The notes under the pieces were generated by a model. That model saw only the letters and a program-made list of their open reading frames with translations. It made no database searches and had not been told where the DNA came from. From Clostridia bacterium (GTDB taxonomy: Bacteria; Bacillota; Clostridia; Christensenellales; Borkfalkiaceae), in assembly GCA_900770685.1 (NCBI GenBank), contig CAAGLC010000005.1, positions 1 through 8,299 on the forward strand: a stretch of DNA of 8,299 nucleotides, written 5' to 3'. Below are positions 1-7,134 of this stretch, piece after piece (the first letter of the stretch is position 1; every line of letters begins with the position of its first letter). The position numbers and the translations under genes are program-made.

Positions 1-1
1 T

Positions 2-481
2 ATTAACGACGCGGTGATTTCATCATTAGAAGGCGTTAAATATGAAGACCTTGTTGTCGTTGAAAAAAATTCAGAAGGTGAAATCGTATTAATTACGTCA
101 AACGTTAACAAGGTAAATCTAATTGCAAGGGAAGTAATAAAGAATTCGGAAAATAATATTGCAACCAATCTTAAAGATGGAATCGGATTGCCGTTACTAA
201 GTTTTTTAGGCTTAAATATAGTTTCCGGTTACGGAAGTAATATTTCAATAAAATCAATCAGCATATCTAATATTAATTGTGATTTTATAAGCGAATTTAA
301 GGGCGCTGGTATTAATCAAACTATTCATAGTGTTTATCTTATTATAAACTCAAATTTATCTATTAATTTTCCGTTTTCTCGTCAGGAAAAGCAATTTTCA
401 ACTAAAGTTCTTGTATGTGAAAGCGTGTTGGTTGGGAAAGTCCCTGAAATTTATTTATCGGATAAACTGTTTAATAGGTAA
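2..481 (+). CDS. yunB: Sporulation protein YunB, 3' part (5' end outside window)
   Basis: The frame is open from base 2, reading I-N-D-A-V-I-S-S-L-E-G, and ends at TAA (479-481), so about 159 C-terminal residues are visible. The GTG at base 14 is in frame but is almost certainly an internal Val: the family begins much further upstream (the B. subtilis protein is about 250 residues) and the residues before it fit the family. Recognisable features are a segment on the pattern of dGIGLPLLSFLGL, then an SxFxxAGINQTxHxxYL block (here EFKGAGINQTIHSVYL), and a C-terminal VGKVPEIY motif. YunB is a sporulation protein made under the mother-cell sigma factor sigma-E in B. subtilis; its biochemical role is not known. 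It implies an endospore-forming host. No terminator is visible between its stop and the next promoter 13 bases on, so its transcripts may run into the T-box terminator. The assignment rests on recalled motif patterns and not on an alignment. Confidence 0.85.
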   Translation: MNDAVISSLEGVKYEDLVVVEKNSEGEIVLITSNVNKVNLIAREVIKNSENNIATNLKDGIGLPLLSFLGLNIVSGYGSNISIKSISISNINCDFISEFKGAGINQTIHSVYLIINSNLSINFPFSRQEKQFSTKVLVCESVLVGKVPEIYLSDKLFNR

Positions 482-494
482 TTGCCTTATATTG

Positions 495-523
495 TTGACA
501 TTTTTATTTAAAAGAATTATAAT
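495..523 (+). promoter_or_regulatory. Sigma-A promoter for the pheST operon, perfect consensus
   Basis: TTGACA at 495-500 and TATAAT at 518-523 are both exact consensus hexamers with the ideal 17-base spacer. Transcription should begin near 530, just before the first conserved T-box bases. It lies 13 bases after the yunB stop. No operator is evident, so regulation appears to be left to the T-box attenuator. Confidence 0.92.
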
Positions 524-707
524 AATTAAAACGATGATAAAGATAGACGTTGCCGTTTTGAGAAATTACAGAGAGAGAACGTTTTGCTGAGAAGTTCTTG
601 TTTTTCTGGCTCGTTATTCACTTTGGAGTGTGTTGCTGAAATTTTAGTAAGCGCATCGGGTAATTTCCGTTATAGAATTTAGAGGCTTAATTTTTTATTA
701 AGTGAAT

Positions 708-736
708 TAGGTGGTATCGCGTTATTAGACGCCCTA
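708..736 (+). promoter_or_regulatory. T-box antiterminator
   Basis: TAGG (708-711) is complementary to CCTA (733-736), and GCG (719-721) to CGC (730-732). This leaves a 7-base bulge TGGTATC (712-718) and an 8-base loop, which is the standard two-helix antiterminator. Its 3' strand is the 5' strand of the terminator stem, so the two folds exclude each other. The bulge reads UGGUAUC where the usual sequence is UGGNACC. Confidence 0.9.
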
Positions 737-754
737 TTTTTAGGGCGTTTTTTT
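729..754 (+). terminator. Rho-independent terminator of the T-box leader
   Basis: A perfect 8-bp stem ACGCCCTA (729-736) / TAGGGCGT (741-748) closes a TTTT loop and runs into seven Ts (748-754). It ends the leader transcript when tRNA-Phe is charged and lies just upstream of the pheS ribosome binding site. Confidence 0.95.
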
Positions 755-758
755 ATTT

Positions 759-763
759 GGAGG
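759..763 (+). promoter_or_regulatory. pheS ribosome binding site
   Basis: GGAGG lies four bases before the pheS ATG and just beyond the terminator T-run. It fixes the start at 768. It is the strongest Shine-Dalgarno in the window; later genes in the operon have weak ones and probably rely on coupling. Confidence 0.85.
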
Positions 764-767
764 AAAC

Positions 768-1793
768 ATGCAAGAAAAATTTAATTTGTTAAGGCAAAAC
801 GCCAAAATGGAATTGGATAAGGTTACTTCGTTAAAAAATATTGCCGAAATTAAGGCAAAATATATTGGTAAAAACGGCGAAGTTACCGCATTATTAAAGG
901 GTATGAAGGACGTTCCTGCAGATCAGAGAGCAATCTTTGGCAAGATGGTTAACGAACTTAAAGAGGAAATTTCCGGTTATTTTAACGACAAGGAAACCTT
1001 CCTAAGAGAAAAAGAATTGCAAGAACGTTACGTTGCGGAATCAATAGATATTACTATGCCGGGCGAAAAACTTAAAAAAGGCGCGGAACATCCGTTAAAT
1101 ATTGTTAAAAACAAGATAATCGACGCATTCGTTGGTATGGGATTTGAAATTTTTGAAGGACCGGAAATTGATACCGATTATTATTGTTTTCAGGCGTTAA
1201 ATATTCCTAAAGACCATCCGGCAAGAGATATGCAAGATACTTTTTATTTTACGGATAACGTACTACTTAGACCGCATACTTCTCCAGGACAAGTTAGAAC
1301 TATGGAGAGAAAGCAACCTCCGATAAAAATATTAAGTCCCGGTAGGGTTTATAGAGCGGACGACGACGCTTCACACTCTCCGATGTTTCATCAAATAGAG
1401 GGACTTGTGGTTGACAAAGGTGTATCGCTTTGCGATCTTAAAGGATTATTAGATGAGTTTGTAAAAACTATATTCGATTCAGACACTAAAACTCGTTTTA
1501 GGCCGTCTTATTTCCCGTTTACCGAACCTAGCGTTGAAGTTGACGTTACGTGTTGTAAATGTCACGGTAAGGGCTGTAATTTATGTAAGGGAACAGGTTG
1601 GATAGAGATTTTAGGCGCTGGAGTTGTAAATAAGAAAGTGTTAGAGATGAGTGGAATTGACTCTAACGTTTATTCTGGTCTTGCTTTCGGTCTTGGAATT
1701 GAAAGAATTACTATGATAAAATACGGCATATCAGATATTAGAACGTTGTTTGAAAACAACCTTAAATTCTTAGAACAGTTTAATAGGAGATAA
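768..1793 (+). CDS. pheS: Phenylalanyl-tRNA synthetase alpha subunit
   Basis: The product is the catalytic alpha subunit of the (alpha-beta)2 class II synthetase that charges tRNA-Phe with phenylalanine in the cytoplasm. At 341 residues it has the usual length. Residues 1-90 form the N-terminal coiled-coil region that contacts tRNA. The catalytic core follows: GFEIFEGPEIDTDYYCF (125-141), LRPHTSPGQVRTM (167-179), the motif 2 region GRVYRADDDASHSPMFHQIEG (192-212 in part), FTEPSVEVD (251-259) and motif 3 GLAFGLGIER (304-313). Ala306 aligns with E. coli Ala294, the residue that limits the amino-acid pocket, so the normal Phe-specific form is present. Cys262/265 and Cys270/273 form two CxxC pairs, a likely zinc-ribbon insertion seen in many bacterial PheS. 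The start is set by the strong ribosome binding site. pheT begins three bases after the stop. Expression should be controlled by the T-box. Confidence 0.98.
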   Translation: MQEKFNLLRQNAKMELDKVTSLKNIAEIKAKYIGKNGEVTALLKGMKDVPADQRAIFGKMVNELKEEISGYFNDKETFLREKELQERYVAESIDITMPGEKLKKGAEHPLNIVKNKIIDAFVGMGFEIFEGPEIDTDYYCFQALNIPKDHPARDMQDTFYFTDNVLLRPHTSPGQVRTMERKQPPIKILSPGRVYRADDDASHSPMFHQIEGLVVDKGVSLCDLKGLLDEFVKTIFDSDTKTRFRPSYFPFTEPSVEVDVTCCKCHGKGCNLCKGTGWIEILGAGVVNKKVLEMSGIDSNVYSGLAFGLGIERITMIKYGISDIRTLFENNLKFLEQFNRR

Positions 1794-1796
1794 AAA

Positions 1797-4193
1797 ATGA
1801 AATTACCTTTATCTTGGCTTAAAGAATACGTTGACTATGATTGCTCTGTTGAAGAGTTGATGAAGAAGTTATTTTCTTGTGGGTTTGAAGTTGAAGAAGT
1901 AGTTTGTCTTGGCGAAAATATTGATAAAATTGTTACTTCAAAAATATTAAAAATTGAAAATCATCCAAATGCTGATAAATTAAAAATCGTTCAAATCGAC
2001 GCAGGAAAGTACGGCAACTTACAAATCGTTACCGCTGCTACTAACGTATTTGAAGGAGCTATAGTTCCCGTTGCTTTAGATGGAGCAACCCTTTGTGATG
2101 GGAATAAAATTTATAATAGTAAGCTTAGAGGTGTTCCTTCGTATGGAATGTTCTGTAGCGGTGAAGAATTAGGTATTAACGACGATTGGTACGAGGGTGC
2201 AGGTACTCACGGAGTTTTAATCTTTAACGAGAATTTTCCTTTGGGTGAAGAGGTTAAAGACCTTCTTCAAATAAACGACGTTATTTTTGATATTAACGTC
2301 ACGGCAAACAGACCTGATTGTCAATCTATCATAGGGCTTGCAAGAGAGGTTTCCGCCGTTCTCAATAAACCTTTCAAAATGCCTAATTTAGATTATAAAA
2401 CGAGTGATTTTACTACCACTAAAGAAATTTCCGTTCAAAATTTGGCTTTTGACTTGTGCCCAAGATATTCTGCTTGTTTAGTTAAAGATATCGTTATAAA
2501 AAAATCACCACAATGGTTAAGAAGAAGACTTTTCTTAATGGGTATTCGTTCCATTTGCAATATCGTTGATATTACTAATTACGTTTTGATGGAAATTGGA
2601 CAACCTATGCACGCTTTTGACTTGGTTGATTTATCAGACAAGAAAATTCTAGTTCGTAGGGCAGAAGAAGGTGAAAAGATTATTACTTTAGATGAAAAAG
2701 AATTTGCACTAAATTCTAATAATCTAGTAATATGTGACGGACAAAAGCCCGTAGCTTTAGCAGGAATTATGGGTGGGGCAAACAGTGGAATCAAAGATAA
2801 CACCTTATCCGTTGTATTTGAATCCGCAAGGTTTGCTCGTGATAACGTTAGAAAAACTTCTCGTTTATTAGGTCAAAGAAGTGATTCCTCTTCGCGTTTT
2901 GAAAAAGGCGTAGATTTTTATTCTGTTGAGGTTGGTCTTGATAGAGCACTTAGCTTAATAGACCAGTTAAACTGTGGAAAAATTGCATGCGATAAATATG
3001 ATTTAATATCATCTCCAATCAATAACAAAATCATAAAAACCAAAATTTCTAAAATTAACGAGGTGTTAGGATTAGAGGTTTCTTCGTCACAAATTCAATC
3101 CATATTGACGAGCTTGTCGTTTAAGGTTAACGTTTCTGATGACGATATTATAATAGAAGTGCCGTTGTATCGTGAGGACGTTGAAGATTATCCGGATATC
3201 GCGGAAGAAGTTATTAGAGAGTATGGATACGATAACATCACTTCAACGTTACTAAAGACCTCTTCAATTACAAACGGTGGAAGAACTGTTGAGCAAAATA
3301 GAATTGAAGATATTAAAAAATTGTTAACGGGCTCTGGCTTTAATGAAATTATTACTTATTCGTTCGTTCCAAGTAAGGATTACGATATCTTTGAAATAGA
3401 GAAAAACCTAGATATTAATCCGATAAAAATTCTCAATCCAATAAGTGAAGATTTGGCTGTTATGAGAACGACTTTATTGCCATCTATAATTAAAGTCGTT
3501 GCAAACAATATCAATAGAAAAAATCTTGAAGGCAGACTTTTTGAAATTGCTAAGGTTTATTTGACTAATCAAAAAGTATTAGAAAAGTTACCTGAAGAAA
3601 AATTACGCATTTCTCTTGCTTGTTTTGGTGTAGATGAAAGTTTCTATTCGCTAAAAGGGGAGATTGAGCAACTACTTTCAATTTTCTGCAACGGAGTTAA
3701 CGCAAAATACGTAAGAAGCTCTGAAAAAGTCTATCATCCAACACGTTCGGCGGATATATACGTAGAAGGTGTTAAAATCGGTTCGTTTGGTCAAATTAAT
3801 CCAACTATTTTAAGTAAAATTGACGTTGATAAGAGCGTTTATGCCGGCGAATTGTATTATGATGAGATTGCAAAATTTATTAACGATAAAATTTTGTTTA
3901 AGCCTATTTCAAAATATCCTATAATTGAAAGGGATATCGCTTTAGTGGTTGACGATGAAATAGAATATGACAAAATAGTAGAGATTATCAAATCAAATGG
4001 AGGAGAATATCTCGATAGCGTTAAATTGTTTGACTTTTATAAAGGTAATCAAATTTCAAGCGATAAAAAAAGTTTGGCGTTTAATTTAGTGTTTGTTTCG
4101 CTTGATAGAACTCTTAACGTTGAGGAAATCGATCAATCGATTAAAAATATTTTAGATAAATTGAATCAGGAATTAGGGGCAGAACTTCGTTAA
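1797..4193 (+). CDS. pheT: Phenylalanyl-tRNA synthetase beta subunit
   Basis: This 798-residue protein is the beta subunit of PheRS; it binds tRNA and hydrolyses mischarged Tyr-tRNA-Phe. Domains in order: the N-terminal segment MKLPLSWLKEYV; an OB-fold tRNA-binding domain (about 40-150, with ENHPNADKLKIVQID); the B3/B4 editing domain (about 210-385, with LAGIMGGANSGI at 321-332 and FES at 341-343, where Glu342 probably matches the E. coli editing glutamate Glu334); the B5 domain (about 405-480, with YREDVEDYPDIAEEVIREYGY); a catalytic-like core (about 490-690, with NPISEDLAVMRTTLLPS); and the C-terminal FDX-ACB anticodon-binding domain (about 705-797, with KYPIIERDIALVV). This is the full bacterial architecture with no domain missing. 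AGGAGA at 1785-1790, inside the end of pheS, is the ribosome binding site. The stop overlaps the mutS2 start in TAATG. Confidence 0.98.
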   Translation: MKLPLSWLKEYVDYDCSVEELMKKLFSCGFEVEEVVCLGENIDKIVTSKILKIENHPNADKLKIVQIDAGKYGNLQIVTAATNVFEGAIVPVALDGATLCDGNKIYNSKLRGVPSYGMFCSGEELGINDDWYEGAGTHGVLIFNENFPLGEEVKDLLQINDVIFDINVTANRPDCQSIIGLAREVSAVLNKPFKMPNLDYKTSDFTTTKEISVQNLAFDLCPRYSACLVKDIVIKKSPQWLRRRLFLMGIRSICNIVDITNYVLMEIGQPMHAFDLVDLSDKKILVRRAEEGEKIITLDEKEFALNSNNLVICDGQKPVALAGIMGGANSGIKDNTLSVVFESARFARDNVRKTSRLLGQRSDSSSRFEKGVDFYSVEVGLDRALSLIDQLNCGKIACDKYDLISSPINNKIIKTKISKINEVLGLEVSSSQIQSILTSLSFKVNVSDDDIIIEVPLYREDVEDYPDIAEEVIREYGYDNITSTLLKTSSITNGGRTVEQNRIEDIKKLLTGSGFNEIITYSFVPSKDYDIFEIEKNLDINPIKILNPISEDLAVMRTTLLPSIIKVVANNINRKNLEGRLFEIAKVYLTNQKVLEKLPEEKLRISLACFGVDESFYSLKGEIEQLLSIFCNGVNAKYVRSSEKVYHPTRSADIYVEGVKIGSFGQINPTILSKIDVDKSVYAGELYYDEIAKFINDKILFKPISKYPIIERDIALVVDDEIEYDKIVEIIKSNGGEYLDSVKLFDFYKGNQISSDKKSLAFNLVFVSLDRTLNVEEIDQSIKNILDKLNQELGAELR

Positions 4194-6553
4194 TGTTTGA
4201 CGTTAAAACGCTAAAAGCCTTAGAGTTTGAAAAGGTTGCTGAAAGTATTAGTAAATATGCTGTTTTAGAAAGGACGAAAGATTTAATAAAAAATCTTTCG
4301 CCCAATTCTTCATATGCTTTTTCAAACAAACTTTTAGACACCACTAACGAGGCCTATATACTACTGTATGAATATAGCGTCGGTAGGGTTTGCTATTTTA
4401 GCTCGGTTGAGGACGAGTTGAAACGAGTGGACAAAGGTGGCACGCTTAATAATGCCGAAATTCTTAACGTTTGTTCAGCTTTAAGAAGTGCTCGATTAAT
4501 TAAAACGTCTATAACCAAAGTTAATGATGAAAATATCCTTTACTTAAGCGAGGTCGCGAGTAGATTATTCGTTAATCAAGAGTTTGAAAACGAAGTATCA
4601 AAAATAATTATCTCTGAGGAAGAAATTAGCGATTCCGCTTCTGAAAAACTTTATAATATTAGAAAAACTATTAGGTCATTAACCGCAAAAATTAGAGACA
4701 AGCTTAACTCGTATATGCGTGGAGAGTCTAGTAAATTTTTACAAGATTCCGTTGTTACTATGAGACAAGATAGGTACGTTATTCCCGTTAAAAGCGAGCA
4801 TAGGAGCAAGGTTAAAGGTTTTATTCACGATCAATCTTCATCCGGTTCAACGGTTTTTATCGAACCGGAATACGTTATGGAGTTAAATAACGAATTGAAA
4901 AAAGCCTCTTTTGATGAACGCGAGGAAATTTTTAGAATATTGTCTGACCTTTCAAATAAAATCTCGTTTATGTCTGATGCGATTAGGTATAACCACGATA
5001 ATTTAGTTGAAATTGATAGTTTTTTTGCTAGAGCAGAATATTCTTTTAATGAAAAATGCGTAAGACCTATCTTAAATGATAAAGGAAAAGTCGTTATTAA
5101 CGGTGGCAGGCACCCTTTGATTTCAATAGATAAGGTCGTTCCGGTTTGGTTAAAGTTAGGGCAAAATTATAATTTCTTGCTTGTAACAGGCCCTAACACG
5201 GGTGGAAAAACCGTTACCTTAAAATTATTGGGATTGTTTTCTGTAATGGCAATGTGTGGTATTTTTGTGCCCGCCCTTGATGGTACGGAATTATCCGTAT
5301 ATAACGGTATTTTTTGCGATATAGGCGACGAACAAAGTATTGAACAAAACTTATCTACTTTTTCATCTCATATAAAAAATATTATATATATCTTAAATAA
5401 TATTGACTCTAAAAGTCTAGTATTGCTTGATGAACTTGGCGCGGGTACAGATCCTGAAGAGGGCTCTGCATTAGCATTGTCAATTATAAAACGTTTGCTT
5501 GATTTAAACTGTTTTGGCGTTATAACGACGCATTATTCGACGTTAAAAGAATATGCAATGAGCGACCAAAGAATAATTAACGCGTCAATGGAATTTGACG
5601 TTAACACATTAAGACCTTTATATAGGATTAATATTGGTGTTCCAGGTAGTTCTAACGCGCTAGAAATAGCAAAAACTCTTGGTCTTGATCAAAATATCTT
5701 AAACGACGCTGTCAAATGTTTAAGTCAAGAAAAAATTGAGTTTGAAAAAGTTTTAAAGTGCGCTGAGGCAAGCAAAAGAGAAAACGATAACTTACGTGTT
5801 GAGCTTGAAAGGCTTAAACTTGAGCGAGAAAAAGAACTAGAGAACATTAAGGAAGAGCGTAAAAAAATTACGGAAAAAAGAGAAAAAATATATCTACAGG
5901 CTAGGCAGGAAACTAAACAAATTGTTTCAGGGAAATTAGAAGAGGCTGAAGAGATAATCGACGAGATTAAGTCTATATTAAAAAAACTAGATTTAGAATC
6001 TAAAGAGTTGTTTAGAGCGTCTGAATTAAAAAATAGATTGAAAAATAGTAGATATTTACAACCGGATACTGACGAGCCTTTAGAACTTATTGCAGTGAAG
6101 CCCAAAGCATTAAAAAGTGGTGATTCCGTCTATGTTAAATCTTTAGGCGTTACGGCAAGTATTTTATCGGTTAAAAACAATTTGCAAGAGGCGGAAGTTT
6201 TAATTGGTGAAATTAAAACTAAGGTTAAAATTTCAGATCTTTACAATTCAGAAAGGAAAATGAAACCGAAACAAAGCGTTATGTTGAATAGAAAACTATC
6301 TGTTTCACAGTTTAAGGCGGAAATTAACGTCATTGGAAAAACTACTTTGGACGCTTTAGACGACGTAAGAAATTTTATAGATAACGCTATAGTTTGTAAT
6401 GCTGAAGAAATTAAAATTATTCACGGTATTGGCGAAGGAAAACTTCTAAAGGCAATTCGTGATTATTTAAAAACTGAGAAGAACGTCGCCGAATTTCGTG
6501 CGGGAAAATATGGAGAAGGGGAAAACGGCGTTACTATCGTTAAATTAAAGTAG
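4193..6553 (+). CDS. mutS2: MutS2 family ATPase with C-terminal Smr domain
   Basis: This 786-residue protein has the length of B. subtilis MutS2. It lacks the mismatch-binding domain I of MutS. It has a core/lever region (1-300, with MRQDRYVIPVK at 190-200 and the SSGSTVFIEP motif at 216-225), an ATPase with Walker A GPNTGGKT (333-340), the signature segment DEQSIEQNLSTFSSH (379-393), Walker B LVLLDE (409-414) with GAGTDPEEG, and switch TTHY (445-448). A charged coiled coil (about 512-605), a KOW-like segment (about 638-690) and an Smr domain (about 709-786) follow. In B. subtilis MutS2 is reported to rescue collided ribosomes; older work ties the family to suppression of recombination. The Smr domain is odd: the usual LDxRG reads INVIG (711-715), while HGIGEGKL (744-751) is intact. 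The start overlaps the pheT stop by one base; the nearest Shine-Dalgarno-like AGGGG (4175-4179) is 13 bases away, suggesting translational coupling to pheT. Confidence 0.96.
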   Translation: MFDVKTLKALEFEKVAESISKYAVLERTKDLIKNLSPNSSYAFSNKLLDTTNEAYILLYEYSVGRVCYFSSVEDELKRVDKGGTLNNAEILNVCSALRSARLIKTSITKVNDENILYLSEVASRLFVNQEFENEVSKIIISEEEISDSASEKLYNIRKTIRSLTAKIRDKLNSYMRGESSKFLQDSVVTMRQDRYVIPVKSEHRSKVKGFIHDQSSSGSTVFIEPEYVMELNNELKKASFDEREEIFRILSDLSNKISFMSDAIRYNHDNLVEIDSFFARAEYSFNEKCVRPILNDKGKVVINGGRHPLISIDKVVPVWLKLGQNYNFLLVTGPNTGGKTVTLKLLGLFSVMAMCGIFVPALDGTELSVYNGIFCDIGDEQSIEQNLSTFSSHIKNIIYILNNIDSKSLVLLDELGAGTDPEEGSALALSIIKRLLDLNCFGVITTHYSTLKEYAMSDQRIINASMEFDVNTLRPLYRINIGVPGSSNALEIAKTLGLDQNILNDAVKCLSQEKIEFEKVLKCAEASKRENDNLRVELERLKLEREKELENIKEERKKITEKREKIYLQARQETKQIVSGKLEEAEEIIDEIKSILKKLDLESKELFRASELKNRLKNSRYLQPDTDEPLELIAVKPKALKSGDSVYVKSLGVTASILSVKNNLQEAEVLIGEIKTKVKISDLYNSERKMKPKQSVMLNRKLSVSQFKAEINVIGKTTLDALDDVRNFIDNAIVCNAEEIKIIHGIGEGKLLKAIRDYLKTEKNVAEFRAGKYGEGENGVTIVKLK
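4275..4300 (+). repeat. Perfect 10-bp inverted repeat inside mutS2
   Basis: CGAAAGATTT (4275-4284) and AAATCTTTCG (4291-4300) are exact reverse complements separated by AATAAA. The repeat lies about 80 bases into mutS2 and covers roughly codons 28-36. There is no T-run after it on either strand, so it is not a standard terminator. It could be an RNA hairpin affecting translation or transcript processing, or chance. Confidence 0.6.
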
Positions 6554-6559
6554 GTTAAT

Positions 6560-7129
6560 ATGAATAATTTTTTTGAAGAAACGGCTTTTATAATTGATGA
6601 GGATAAAGCAAAAAAGAAATATAACGTTCTTAAAATAATAAGCATAGGCTTGTTTGCATGTGCAATTATTTGGTTTATCGTCGTTTTGTGTGGATTGCCG
6701 TACGACGGCTTGGCGTTTTATTTAATAGGTTTAATACCCCAACTATTTTTCTTAATAAGCGCTATATTTTTATGGTTTTTTAAGGATAATTATTACATTG
6801 ACTATGATTATAGATTTTCTTCTGGCGAAGTAATTATTATGAAAGTTATAGACCAAAAGAAAAGAAGAAAAGGCATTTCGTTTAGATGTAACGATCTTGA
6901 GAGATTTGGCGATTATGGTAGCGAAACTTATCTTAGATATAAAAAAATGCCTAATGTAAAAGTTTTATATATGACATCTAATGAAACTCCTGCTAAAGGC
7001 AAAAACTTTTACTATGCGGTTTATAACACTTCAGACAAAAAACTTATAATTGTTTTAGAATGCTCTAAAGAGTTCGTCAAATGCGTTACGTCGCATTGTA
7101 GAAGCTATATTTTTGATTTGGACGTTTAG
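6560..7129 (+). CDS. Two-helix membrane protein of unknown function (DUF6106-like)
   Basis: I do not recognise a function. The 189-residue product has a short charged N-terminus (MNNFFEETAFIIDEDKAKKK), two hydrophobic helices (about 23-44 and 52-74) joined by a short CGLPYDG turn, and then a soluble part of about 115 residues. The soluble part begins YYIDYDYRFSSGE, continues through a basic KKRRK run (100-104) and SFRCNDLERFGDYG, and ends in a beta-rich stretch. The pattern (EY/DYDY, S/TNGE, basic run, then an FGxY segment) resembles from memory the uncharacterised clostridial DUF6106 family, which is thought to have a PH-like or beta-sandwich tail; this has not been checked by alignment. There is no signal peptide cleavage site. 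Basic residues before helix 1 and after helix 2 suggest both ends face the cytoplasm. It sits six bases after mutS2 with only a weak AGG (6552-6554) as ribosome binding site, and five bases before the desulfurase gene, so it is probably coupled to both. Confidence 0.85.
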   Translation: MNNFFEETAFIIDEDKAKKKYNVLKIISIGLFACAIIWFIVVLCGLPYDGLAFYLIGLIPQLFFLISAIFLWFFKDNYYIDYDYRFSSGEVIIMKVIDQKKRRKGISFRCNDLERFGDYGSETYLRYKKMPNVKVLYMTSNETPAKGKNFYYAVYNTSDKKLIIVLECSKEFVKCVTSHCRSYIFDLDV

Positions 7130-7134
7130 TATTT

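Larger units (their letters stand above)
530..755 (+). promoter_or_regulatory. T-box riboswitch, tRNA-Phe responsive (TTC specifier)
   Basis: All the usual landmarks of a T-box leader appear in order. A start of the type ACGATGA (531-537) is followed by the AGAGAG bulge within 572-577 and a distal-loop motif GCTGAGA (586-592); in the family these two pack together against the tRNA elbow. The specifier codon TTC (617-619) is followed by ACTTTGGAGTG, the usual 3' flank of the specifier loop, and reads phenylalanine, matching the downstream pheST. Then come AGTAAGC (646-652), stem III (CGGG 657-660 with TCCG 666-669, then TTA) and a CTTAAT/ATTAAG hairpin (686-702). The T-box sequence at 709-721 has a UGGU bulge; the last U would pair with discriminator base A73 of tRNA-Phe. 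Uncharged tRNA-Phe should stabilise the antiterminator and allow readthrough into pheST and beyond. Exact limits are approximate. Confidence 0.95.

Noticed and set aside
14..16. GTG as a start codon for the first gene
   Set aside because: The frame is open to the window edge and the residues before the GTG fit the YunB pattern, so it is an internal valine.
482..767. Possible small RNA or small protein gene in the long intergenic region
   Set aside because: Promoter, T-box leader, terminator and ribosome binding site account for the whole stretch; no short frame with a ribosome binding site was seen.
2579..2803. Reverse-strand open frame of 74 codons
   Set aside because: It is fully inside pheT's conserved editing domain and has no supporting signals.
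4127..4142. AATCGAT-CA-ATCGATT palindrome near the end of pheT
   Set aside because: A two-base loop cannot form a normal RNA hairpin, and the sequence encodes conserved-looking FDX-ACB residues; nothing ties it to a binding site.
4141..4344. Reverse-strand open frame of 67 codons across the pheT/mutS2 junction
   Set aside because: Both strands of evidence favour the forward genes: conserved pheT C-terminus and mutS2 N-terminus, with no promoter or ribosome binding site for the reverse frame.
5725..6105. Reverse-strand open frame of 126 codons
   Set aside because: It lies opposite the coiled-coil part of mutS2; its Ser/Phe-rich translation is what Lys/Glu-rich coding gives on the other strand. 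It has no ribosome binding site or recognisable domain.
6463..6645. Reverse-strand open frame of 60 codons across the mutS2/membrane protein junction
   Set aside because: It overlaps the end of the Smr domain and the next gene, with no ribosome binding site or known motif.
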